Of a stretch of 64,000 nt of DNA, positions 45,395 through 53,060 are shown piece by piece. This DNA comes from CAYSWV01 sp964434865 (GTDB taxonomy: Bacteria; Cyanobacteriota; Cyanobacteriia; Thermostichales; Thermostichaceae): the NCBI GenBank assembly GCA_964434865.1, contig CAYSWV010000012.1, positions 26,869 through 90,868 on the forward strand, written 5' to 3'. The notes below the pieces were generated by a model, which ran no database searches, was not told the DNA's origin, and worked only from the letters and a program-made list of their open reading frames with translations. The first letter of the stretch is position 1. Each line of letters starts with the position of its first letter. Both the position numbers and the translations under genes were made by a program.

Positions 45395-45428
45395 ATCGCA
45401 ATAACAGACCGATCGCAATAGACAGATG
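45395..45428. repeat. 17-bp tandem duplication upstream of rbcR
   Basis: ATCGCAATAACAGACCG followed by ATCGCAATAGACAGATG in the menD-rbcR divergent spacer. Confidence 0.7.
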
Positions 45429-45472
45429 CATAGGTTTTTATTGATATTTATTTCGTTTTAGATAGACTTTGG

Positions 45473-45485
45473 GTTATACTATAAC
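45473..45485. promoter_or_regulatory. Palindrome at the rbcR -10 region
   Basis: GTTATA-C-TATAAC is a perfect dyad that contains the TATACT -10-like hexamer. Position suggests an operator for autoregulation, as is common for LysR genes. No binding evidence exists. Confidence 0.4.
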
Positions 45486-45509
45486 GAAGTGAGTTGTAAG
45501 GTTAGACTC

Positions 45510-46475
45510 TTGAAGCAAGCAACGCTCCACCAACTCAAAGTGTTTGAGGCTACTGCTAGGCACCGGAGTTTTACTCGAGCTGCTGAGGAACTCTTTTTGA
45601 CCCAACCTACCGTGTCTATGCAAGTCAAGCAGTTGACTAAAGTCGTGGGATTGCCATTATTTGAACAAGTTGGTAAACGTCTTTTTCTTACTGAAGCCGG
45701 AGACGAGCTTTATCATACCTGTCAAGAGATCTTTGAGCGATTATCTCAATTTGAAATGAAAGTAGCAGACTTAAAAGGCCTAAAACAAGGCACCTTACGG
45801 CTAACAGTGGTCACCACAGCTAAATATTTTGCTCCACGCCTACTTGGCCCATTTTGTCAACGCTATCCAGGGATCAACATCACGCTTAAAGTGATGAACC
45901 GAGAGCAGGTCATTGACAGTGTCATGCAAAACTTGGATGACCTCTACATCATGGGGATTCCACCTGATGAACTTGACGTTGAATCAAAAGCCTTTCTAGA
46001 AAACCCTTTAGTTGTGCTGGCTCCACGGAACCACCCGCTGGCCTCAGAGACTAATATCTCTCTAGATCGGTTAGCCCAAGAACCTTTTTTAATGCGAGAA
46101 CCTGGTTCAGGAACCCGGATGGCTGTACAACGCCTTTTTGCTGAACATAGCCTGACCTTGGCAGTGCGAATGGAATTAGGTAGCAGTGAGGCTATCAAAC
46201 AAGCTATCGTCGGAGGACTTGGAGTTTCAGTCTTATCTCAGCACACTTTAGCCCTAAGCGAAGGGTTGCATCAACTGGCTGTCCTTAATGTTCAACACTT
46301 TCCCATTCGAGGTCAGTGGCACCTTGTCTATCTAGCTGGTAAACACTTATCTGTTGTCGCTCGTACTTTTGCTGATTACTTGCTTAATGAGGGTAAAGAA
46401 GTTGCTAATCAGACCGCATCTACACCTCTCTACCCCCAGTACCTGCCTACAGGCTCTAAAGCTGTTACAGCTTAG
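45510..46475 (+). CDS. rbcR: LysR-type regulator of the RbcR group
   Basis: RbcR regulates rbcLXS and other carbon-fixation genes in cyanobacteria and algal plastids. The HTH begins KQATLHQLKVFEATARHRSF and continues FTRAAEELFLTQPTVSMQVKQL; the effector domain covers about residues 90-300. I take the TTG at 45510, which restores the family's N-terminus (MKQATLHQLKVFE) and has TAAGG upstream; the GTG at 45489 would add seven residues. The C-terminus is extended by a Pro/Ser-rich tail. It is divergent from menD. RbcR is favoured over NdhR/CmpR by overall pattern, moderately. Confidence 0.88.
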   Translation: MKQATLHQLKVFEATARHRSFTRAAEELFLTQPTVSMQVKQLTKVVGLPLFEQVGKRLFLTEAGDELYHTCQEIFERLSQFEMKVADLKGLKQGTLRLTVVTTAKYFAPRLLGPFCQRYPGINITLKVMNREQVIDSVMQNLDDLYIMGIPPDELDVESKAFLENPLVVLAPRNHPLASETNISLDRLAQEPFLMREPGSGTRMAVQRLFAEHSLTLAVRMELGSSEAIKQAIVGGLGVSVLSQHTLALSEGLHQLAVLNVQHFPIRGQWHLVYLAGKHLSVVARTFADYLLNEGKEVANQTASTPLYPQYLPTGSKAVTA

Positions 46476-46558
46476 ATCAACTTGAGTCTATATCGATCTG
46501 GTCTATGTAAACTTGACTTGAATGGTATTAAATTACACTTTAAATAGTCTATATAACG

Positions 46559-46586
46559 GTCTATCTACTAATGGTCTATCTACCCT
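46559..46586. repeat. 14-bp imperfect tandem duplication
   Basis: GGTCTATCTAC repeats with a period of 14 bp in the convergent spacer between rbcR and the next gene. Confidence 0.65.
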
Positions 46587-46592
46587 GTAAAG

Positions 46593-46778
46593 CTAATCGA
46601 CAGCTTTGATCTCGCCGCTGCTGATCTTGTCAATAATAGATTCCAGTAAATCATGTTCCTCAGGAGAGACTTGCTCATCAGCAGCCACAGCATCAAAAAT
46701 TTGTTTTTGCTCAGCCCGTGTCAGCACCTTGTCTGCTAAAGCCCGATCAACTAGGATTTTTAGATCCTCAAATTCCAT
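46593..46778 (-). CDS. Small acidic protein of unknown function
   Basis: A 61-residue acidic helical protein (MEFEDLKILVDRALADKVLT start). Its start has a strong AAGGAGAGG eight bases upstream, which supports a real gene despite the short length. The sequence reads as two helices separated by a turn (QKQIFDAVAADEQVSPEE) and resembles the small TerB-like or EF-hand-less proteins of cyanobacteria. It is convergent with rbcR and has no clear partner. Confidence 0.65.
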   Translation of the reverse strand: MEFEDLKILVDRALADKVLTRAEQKQIFDAVAADEQVSPEEHDLLESIIDKISSGEIKAVD

Positions 46779-46881
46779 CAGCCTCTCCTTGGTAACCTCT
46801 GAACTAGCCTACCATGCTGTCACTCGTTTTGAGGGTTGGTTGTGATAGGGTCAACATATCCATGCTTGCTTGCTAGTAGCC

Positions 46882-48036
46882 ATGATTCAGACTGTTGGGG
46901 TGATTGGTGGAGGACAACTGGCCTTAATGATGGCTGAGGCCGCTAGGTCACTTCAGGTTGAGCTGATTGTCCAAACTCCACATTCGTCTGATCCAGCCTG
47001 TCGGGTTGCTAGTGGTGTGGTTCTGGCGCCCATCACAGATGCTCAGGCTACTGCTCAGCTAGCTCAACACTGCCAGGTGGTTACATTTGAGAATGAATTT
47101 GTCGATTTAGCTACTCTTCGTCAACTCCAAACGGTTCAATTCCGGCCTAGTTTGGATACTCTAGCGCCTTTGCTAGATAAGTATGAGCAGAGGTGTTATC
47201 TTCAAGCTTGTGGATTACCTGTCCCCAGATTTCAAGCGCTTCCAGCTCATCCTGATCTATCGACCTGTACTCTTGATTCGTTTCCCGTTGTCATTAAAGT
47301 TCGGCGTCATGGATATGATGGGCAGGGAACCATAGTCGTCCATGATCAAGACTCACTACTTCAGGTGTGGGAAGCTAAACAACACCATGCCTTATTGCTT
47401 GAAGACTGGATTGCCTTTAAACAAGAATTAGCTATTATTGCTGCTCGTTCACAAACAGGAGACGTGGCTTGTTTTCCCATTGTTGAAACCCAACAAGTTA
47501 AGCAAGTTTGTCAACGAGTTTTTGTTCCAGCTCAGCTACCTCAGCAGATTGAGCACCAGATCAAGACAATGATGTGTCACTTACTAGATCAATTAAAGGC
47601 GGTGGGTGTCTTTGCTATGGAGTTATTCTTAACCGAGCGTGATGAAATTTTGGTTAATGAGATTGCGCCTCGGACTCATAATTCAGGCCACTTAACGGTT
47701 GAGGCCTGCCAAGTTTCTCAGTTTGAACAGCATTTACGAGCTATTTGTGATCTGCCTTTAAAAGTGCCTCACTTAACCGTTCAAGGGGCCGCCATGATCA
47801 ATTTGCTAGGCTATGAGACCCAGCAGAGTGATTTTACTGAACGATTACAGAGGCTAACTGATCGTCCCCAAACCTATCTTCACTGGTATGGTAAGAGCCA
47901 CCCTCGACCCGGACGAAAACTAGGTCATATTACCATTGTTGCCAATCAATCCGACCCACGCTTAGCTTTAGAGACCGAAGCCGATCGCCTTGAAGGTATT
48001 TGGTACCAGCTACACCAATCGATAGAGACGCCGTAG
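46882..48036 (+). CDS. purK: N5-carboxyaminoimidazole ribonucleotide synthase
   Basis: Uses ATP and bicarbonate to carboxylate AIR in purine synthesis. The 384 residues have the ATP-grasp layout: VGVIGGGQLALMMAEAA at the N-terminus, FPVVIKVRRHGYDGQGTIVV near 133, FKQELAIIAARS near 178, VGVFAMELFLT near 245 and LVNEIAPRTHNSGHLTVEAC near 265. The ATG at 46882 is preferred over a TTG at 46870. PurE must be elsewhere. Its stop is 4 bp from the stop of the convergent oxygenase gene. Confidence 0.96.
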   Translation: MIQTVGVIGGGQLALMMAEAARSLQVELIVQTPHSSDPACRVASGVVLAPITDAQATAQLAQHCQVVTFENEFVDLATLRQLQTVQFRPSLDTLAPLLDKYEQRCYLQACGLPVPRFQALPAHPDLSTCTLDSFPVVIKVRRHGYDGQGTIVVHDQDSLLQVWEAKQHHALLLEDWIAFKQELAIIAARSQTGDVACFPIVETQQVKQVCQRVFVPAQLPQQIEHQIKTMMCHLLDQLKAVGVFAMELFLTERDEILVNEIAPRTHNSGHLTVEACQVSQFEQHLRAICDLPLKVPHLTVQGAAMINLLGYETQQSDFTERLQRLTDRPQTYLHWYGKSHPRPGRKLGHITIVANQSDPRLALETEADRLEGIWYQLHQSIETP

Positions 48037-48040
48037 CATG

Positions 48041-48967
48041 TTATTTGGCCTGCCGAACCCACCCGTTAATGGTGAAACGACTATCTACAAACTGTCTAGA
48101 TGGGCAAGATATCGGTAAGACCTCGTGTAAACAGCGGCTTAAGAAAAAGACAACACTATTGTGTCTCGGATCCACATCATAGTAGGTATCAGCCGCACAG
48201 AAGAAATTATTGACAATTTTGCTGTCATAGAGCCTCAGGTGACCGCCTGAATAGGCTTTAGGTTGTCGGTTAAAGTAATAAACATAAGTCAGCACACGAG
48301 TAGCCGTATCAGGGCTGCCGTTATCATTGTGGACCTTATAAAAATGACCATCATTGTGCATGGTGAGCTGAGATTCGATTTGATCAACTTTGAAAGGCTG
48401 TAGCTCTAGTTGTTTCATCACTTCAGGCATAACCTCTCGGACTCGCTTATCGATCAGCTGGGCAAACTTAGGAAAGCTATAGAGAACTTTAGATTGTCGG
48501 TAGTCGCGATCACCGGTTGAAACAGCAGTACTGACAAACTGTGACTCGGATGCTAGGACAAAATCAATCAATTCCTCCACGTCTGGTCTAGTAAAAAATT
48601 GATCTAATTGAATAAACTGAGTCGGATAAACATCATCAGAAGTTAAGTGATCTTCAAATCTAGGAATTAGCATCTGAGAGACGGATTGGGTCAGTGAAGC
48701 GGGTGGTTGTTGGGCTAGCGTTTGCGGTGCGTGCTGAATTTGCCAAAAATCCAAGCCCCCTTGATTGGCTACCAACCGACACAGAAAATTACGCCAACCG
48801 AACTCAGTCATTCCATTAATCTGATGAGGTTTGAGCGTGAGGAGAGCACATAACTCACTAGTTGAAAGCCAATACTCGTGTTCAGCTGCTTCTCGTACGG
48901 CATTAAGTTGAGTAAATAGAATATTGATCCAATCTAAGTCTTCCATGACACTACAGGTCCTCGACAT
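48041..48967 (-). CDS. 2-oxoglutarate/Fe(II)-dependent oxygenase
   Basis: A roughly 308-residue protein. The C-terminal half is a prolyl-hydroxylase-type double-stranded beta-helix: iron ligands H and D in YKVHNDNGS near residue 215, the distal His in SRCLHEVLP near 290, and an Arg for 2-oxoglutarate in DSRFTING. The N-terminal 90 residues are helical with no known match. It is probably a protein or metabolite hydroxylase. Start is uncertain: ATG at 48967 or 48946 (GAGGACC 13 nt upstream). It converges on purK almost end to end. Confidence 0.8.
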   Translation of the reverse strand: MSRTCSVMEDLDWINILFTQLNAVREAAEHEYWLSTSELCALLTLKPHQINGMTEFGWRNFLCRLVANQGGLDFWQIQHAPQTLAQQPPASLTQSVSQMLIPRFEDHLTSDDVYPTQFIQLDQFFTRPDVEELIDFVLASESQFVSTAVSTGDRDYRQSKVLYSFPKFAQLIDKRVREVMPEVMKQLELQPFKVDQIESQLTMHNDGHFYKVHNDNGSPDTATRVLTYVYYFNRQPKAYSGGHLRLYDSKIVNNFFCAADTYYDVDPRHNSVVFFLSRCLHEVLPISCPSRQFVDSRFTINGWVRQAK

Positions 48968-49502
48968 TTCCAAAACGAGCTGAACTTGATCTATCAACCT
49001 GGCCCAATTTAAATAGAATAGAGGGTATTGGTTAAATAGAATAGAGGGTATTGGAATGAAGCAGAGATCTCTTAAGATCTATTTAAATAAACTCAACCAG
49101 GTTTCGGAGTTTTTCTGTTACTCGACCTGGGTACCTGCTTGGATCTGACCTTCAGTTATTCAAAAGTTGCCACTGTAATACTTGACGATACCTGTAGAAC
49201 TTAGCTCATCCAGTCTGATCTGAAGTGCTCATTGATATCTAACTAATTTTATACCTAACTAATATTGAACGATCCCAATGGTGGAACATTTTGTTAGTGG
49301 TGCATCTCATTGATGATATTGTCTATGAAACGATAGGTCTATGAAACGATAGGTCTATGAAACGATAGGTCTATGAAACGATAGGTCTATGNNNNNNNNN
49401 NNNNNNNNNNNNNNNNNNNNNNNNNNNNNNNNNNNNNNNNNNNNNNNNNNNNNNNNNNNNNNNNNNNNNNNNNNNNNNNNNNNNNNNNNNNAAACGATAG
49501 AT
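48968..49502. repeat. Repeat-rich spacer with an assembly gap
   Basis: No gene is seen. The spacer holds a 23-bp direct repeat at 49009-49054 and a 16-bp tandem array at 49321-49516. The array is GTCTATGAAACGATAG four times, a partial copy, then 100 N (49392-49491), then diverged copies that reach the stop codon of the OmpA gene. The unit resembles the gene's own 3' end (CTATCGTCCCATAG on the coding strand), so the array seems to have grown from it. The repeats probably caused the gap. Confidence 0.9.
49392..49491. other. Assembly gap of 100 N
   Basis: Exactly 100 N within a tandem repeat array; true array length is unknown. Confidence 0.99.
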
Positions 49503-50438
49503 CTATGGGACGATAGTCAGATCCACTCGGCGATTTTTTTGGCGACCTTCTGCTGTTTGATTGTCGGCTACAGGTCGAGAGGCTCCATACCCTTCTGTGC
49601 TCCAGAGATAGTCATCTTCGGGAATTAACTGAACTAAGTAATCTCGAACAGCGTTGGCTCGGCGCAAAGATAGGCCAACATTGTAATCATCATCTCCAAT
49701 ATTGTCAGTATGACCTTCAACAATCACTCGAGCTGATGACATAGATTTTAATTGATCTGCAACTTCATTTAACAAGCCTTCTGCTTCAGGTCGGATCACA
49801 GCTCTATCAAAGTCAAATAAGACATCACCAGGTAAACTAACGGTTTGAGTTCCCACCTTGATCACTTGAGTGGCCTCGGAAGAGACTCTAGTATCAGGCG
49901 TTGGAGTGGGCTGAGGCGTCGGTGTGATCGGTTGGATCACTGACGGTTGAATGGGTTCAATAGTTTCTTCGGGCTGTAGAGTTTCAATGGGGACTTCTGC
50001 GGCGACTGAAGTGGAAGAGATCTCTGGGGTTACCGCAACTTCTGGAGTGGAAGAGATCTCTGAGGTTGTCGTAACTTCTGGGGTTGCTGTGAGTTCTGGG
50101 GCAGGGAGTTGAGGTGGAGCGGTGGGCGTCAGGGGTCTAGAGATCTCGGCAACCGGAGAGGATTGAGTGACATCAGCATTTTGAGGAGGAGGTGTGACAT
50201 CAGCATCTTGCAACTGTTCTTCCAGGACGACTAACCGATCAAGCAGTATCTGAATTTGTTGCCGGATGGCACTGATCTCAGCTTGAATGATTTGAGGATC
50301 TTGTGAGGTTGGCTCAGGAGATGAAACTTGGTTTTGGGCCCACAGTTGATTTGAGGATGAGTAAAGACCAACCCAGAAACCTAAACCCATTCCAACTCCA
50401 ATTGATACCCACCGACTACAGGACATAAGGCTTCTCAT
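49503..50438 (-). CDS. OmpA-family cell-envelope protein
   Basis: A 311-residue protein. A signal-like N-terminus (SRWVSIGVGMGLGFWVGLYS) is followed by a coiled-coil stretch (about 60-85, IQAEISAIRQQIQILLDRLV), a long Pro/Thr/Glu-rich linker and a C-terminal OmpA peptidoglycan-binding domain: VLFDFDRAVIRPEAEGLLNE, VEGHTDNIGDDDYNVGLSLR and GYGASRPVADN. It would span from membrane to peptidoglycan. The ATG at 50438 is used; another lies at 50426. The stop codon lies within the tandem repeat array, so the array length could alter the 3' untranslated end. Confidence 0.86.
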   Translation of the reverse strand: MRSLMSCSRWVSIGVGMGLGFWVGLYSSSNQLWAQNQVSSPEPTSQDPQIIQAEISAIRQQIQILLDRLVVLEEQLQDADVTPPPQNADVTQSSPVAEISRPLTPTAPPQLPAPELTATPEVTTTSEISSTPEVAVTPEISSTSVAAEVPIETLQPEETIEPIQPSVIQPITPTPQPTPTPDTRVSSEATQVIKVGTQTVSLPGDVLFDFDRAVIRPEAEGLLNEVADQLKSMSSARVIVEGHTDNIGDDDYNVGLSLRRANAVRDYLVQLIPEDDYLWSTEGYGASRPVADNQTAEGRQKNRRVDLTIVP

Positions 50439-50663
50439 AGGTTTAATCGAGACATCATTCTCATCATGATTGTAATGAGAGCACCAAAGTTTAGCCAAGC
50501 CTTCTTCGTCTAGTTGTGATTACTGAGAGGCGTAGGATAGAGCTGGGCTTTAGCCTCTAAATACCCTCTCGAACCTGAAACAGTTTGGGTCTTAAGAGTA
50601 AATCTGTTGCAGTTGACAAACTTTACACTCTAGGTTTCTCTGGCTAGATTTGAGATCTGTTTT

Positions 50664-51797
50664 ATGTTTTGGATCATGTCTGCTTCTACTGAATCCTTAT
50701 CTCTATCTGATCCAACCCGAACGACTCGCCCTCAGATTGTGGCAGCCTTGTCAGGTGGGGTTGATAGTTCCACAACAGCCGCTGTGCTATGTCAACAGGG
50801 CTATGACGTGGTGGGCGTCACCTTGTGGCTCATGAAAGGAAAGGGACAATGCTGTTCAGAAGGGTTAGTGGATGCAGCTGGGATCTGTGAACAACTTGGG
50901 ATCCCCCATCATGTAGTAGATAGTCGCGATGTTTTTAAAACTAACATCATTGATTACTTAGTGTCAGGCTATGCAGATGGGATTACACCCCTGCCCTGCT
51001 CACAGTGCAATAAAGCTGTTAAGTTTGGTCCATTACTGACCTATGCACACGAGCACCTAGGGATCGAGCAGGTGGCGACAGGCCATTACGCCCGCATTCG
51101 TTATGATGAAACTCTCAACCGTTATCAATTGCTACGGGCCTTAGATCGAAACAAAGATCAATCCTATTTTTTGTATGATCTGAGTCAGGAGCACTTAGCG
51201 CGCTCTATTTTTCCGTTAGGTGAATTGACCAAAGCCCAAACACGAGCGATTGCCAGTCAGTTTGGCCTGCTCACCGCTGATAAGCCCGAGAGCCAAGATC
51301 TGTGTCTAATTGAAGCTCATGGATCGATGCAAGCCTTTCTAGATCAATATATCTCTCAACACAAAGGTGAAATTGTAGACACCCAAGGTCGCGTTTTAGG
51401 TGAGCATAACGGGATCCATCACTACACGGTAGGTCAACGCAAAGGACTGGGTATTGCAGCCCCTCATCCTTTATATGTGGCTCGACTGGATGTCGCGATG
51501 AATCGAGTCATTGTAGGCACTAGAGAAGAAGTCACTCAAACGGAGGCTACCGTTCAGCGAGTTAACTGGGTCGCCATTCCCTGCCCGACTGAGCCAATTA
51601 AGGCGGAGGTGCAAGTGCGGTATCGGACCTCTCCCGTGCCTGCGATGATCAAACCCCTGCCTGATTCAGCTGGTGCTGGGAGTCGAGTTCAGGTCATCTT
51701 TGAAGAGCCTCAATTTGGAGTTACCCCTGGGCAAGCTGCCGTCTGGTATTGGGGTGAGCAACTTGTGGGTGGTGGCATCCTGGAACGGTTTAGTTAA
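50664..51797 (+). CDS. mnmA: tRNA-specific 2-thiouridylase
   Basis: Thiolates U34 of tRNA-Lys, -Glu and -Gln. The 377 residues contain the PP-loop ALSGGVDSS near residue 28, PCSQCNKAVKFG with the first catalytic cysteine near 110, TGHYARI near 134, and SQDLCLIEAHGSM with the second near 208. The C-terminal beta-barrel includes HHYTVGQRKGLGI and GQAAVWYWGEQLVGGG. A second ATG is at 50676. It works in the same wobble-uridine pathway as mnmE at the start of the window. Confidence 0.97.
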   Translation: MFWIMSASTESLSLSDPTRTTRPQIVAALSGGVDSSTTAAVLCQQGYDVVGVTLWLMKGKGQCCSEGLVDAAGICEQLGIPHHVVDSRDVFKTNIIDYLVSGYADGITPLPCSQCNKAVKFGPLLTYAHEHLGIEQVATGHYARIRYDETLNRYQLLRALDRNKDQSYFLYDLSQEHLARSIFPLGELTKAQTRAIASQFGLLTADKPESQDLCLIEAHGSMQAFLDQYISQHKGEIVDTQGRVLGEHNGIHHYTVGQRKGLGIAAPHPLYVARLDVAMNRVIVGTREEVTQTEATVQRVNWVAIPCPTEPIKAEVQVRYRTSPVPAMIKPLPDSAGAGSRVQVIFEEPQFGVTPGQAAVWYWGEQLVGGGILERFS

Positions 51798-51956
51798 GTC
51801 GTTTGTCTTGAGACCAAAAGACTACCGTTAGCACCCTAGGTTGGCATCGATCTAGGGTTGACTTAGCCTCTGAATTTCATTGTTTTAAGATCCACAAGAG
51901 ACTTTTGCTCATAAGATTAATCACTAGCTGGATCATAATAAACCGAAGGATTGGCG

Positions 51957-52400
51957 ATGCAGTTCCGAACACAAGCCCAAGCTGACTGTTATCAGAAAGT
52001 TGCCACTTGGATGGACTCGTTATTTGACGACACGCCTTGGGAACCTTTAGACGAGCCTGGGTTTGGCCTATTTATGGGATCAGCCTGGGTCGAAATTCAT
52101 ATCCATCCCTGGGACGACGATGATACATTTATTAATGTTAAGTCTGTTGTGGTTAGAGCCGCGCAACTCGACGAGGATTTACTCCGATTTTTACTCGATT
52201 TGAATGCTGAACTCTTATTTGGTGCTTTTGCTATTAATCCTAATGGTGATATCTTATTTCAACATACTATTGTGGGTTCGACCTGTGATCCAACTGAACT
52301 AGAGGCCTCCGCTCGGGAAGTTTTGGAAGTAGCTGATGAGTATGATGATCAAATTGTGATCAAATGGGGGGGAGAACGAGCCTTAGATCAGCGCATTTAA
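51957..52400 (+). CDS. YbjN-domain protein
   Basis: A 147-residue protein of the YbjN/T3SS-chaperone-like fold (WVEIHIHPWDDDDTFINVKS and LLDLNAELLFGAFAINPNGD). Such cytoplasmic proteins probably act as protein-interaction modules; YbjN in enterobacteria affects motility and stress. The ATG at 51957 is chosen because AAGGA lies nine bases upstream. It precedes cobH by 48 bp on the same strand. Function cannot be specified. Confidence 0.8.
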   Translation: MQFRTQAQADCYQKVATWMDSLFDDTPWEPLDEPGFGLFMGSAWVEIHIHPWDDDDTFINVKSVVVRAAQLDEDLLRFLLDLNAELLFGAFAINPNGDILFQHTIVGSTCDPTELEASAREVLEVADEYDDQIVIKWGGERALDQRI

Positions 52401-52448
52401 CCTGAATGCCTTGATCAATAGACGTAAGTCCTAAGTGAACAGTCCTAA

Positions 52449-53060
52449 ATGCCTATGGATCTGCATCCTATTACTACCGAGAGTTTTGAGGTGATCGATC
52501 GTGAAGTTGGCTCTCATAGCTGGTCGGCTTCAGAGTATGCGATTGTTCGGCGAGCTATTCACGCCACAGCTGACTTTGAATTGTTGCATCTATTTCAGTT
52601 CAGTTCAGATGCGATTACAGCAGGGATGCACGCTTTAAAATCAAGAACTCCGATTGTAGTGGATGTCAGAATGATTGCAGTAGCCGTTGAACGCATGGCT
52701 AAACAGTACGATCTACCTTTGTACTGTGCTCTGGATTATGTTACTGATCACGCTGCCGTTCCGACCCGTACTGCCGCTGGTATGATAGCTGTTGCACAGC
52801 AGTATCCTCAGAGTCTGTTTGTAGTAGGCAATGCTCCCACAGCCTTATTAGCTTTAGTGGATTTGGTCAAAACCCAACAGATCTCACCTGCTTTGATTGT
52901 TGGAGTGCCAGTGGGATTTATTGCTGTAGAAGCAGCTAAGTTAGCTCTAGAACAGATGGAATGTCCTAAAATAATAGTAAAAGGTCGGAAGGGTGGATCA
53001 CCAGTTGCAGCCGCGATCTTGCATGCTTTGATGCAGTTAGAGTTAACATCAACTAGCTAA
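52449..53060 (+). CDS. cobH: Precorrin-8X methylmutase
   Basis: Moves a methyl group from C11 to C12 during cobalamin (or pseudocobalamin) synthesis, forming hydrogenobyrinate or cobyrinate. The 203 residues contain VRRAIHATADFELLHLFQFS (active His near residue 44), IVVDVRMIAVAV near 75, VVGNAPTALLALVDL near 117, and PALIVGVPVGFIAVEAAK near 152 with the C-terminal KGRKGGSPVAAAI. It is the only visible gene of its pathway here. Its last 4 bp overlap the convergent helicase gene. Confidence 0.95.
   Translation: MPMDLHPITTESFEVIDREVGSHSWSASEYAIVRRAIHATADFELLHLFQFSSDAITAGMHALKSRTPIVVDVRMIAVAVERMAKQYDLPLYCALDYVTDHAAVPTRTAAGMIAVAQQYPQSLFVVGNAPTALLALVDLVKTQQISPALIVGVPVGFIAVEAAKLALEQMECPKIIVKGRKGGSPVAAAILHALMQLELTSTS

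Noticed and set aside
46870..46881. Upstream TTG start of purK
   Set aside because: The ATG at 46882 gives the normal family N-terminus.
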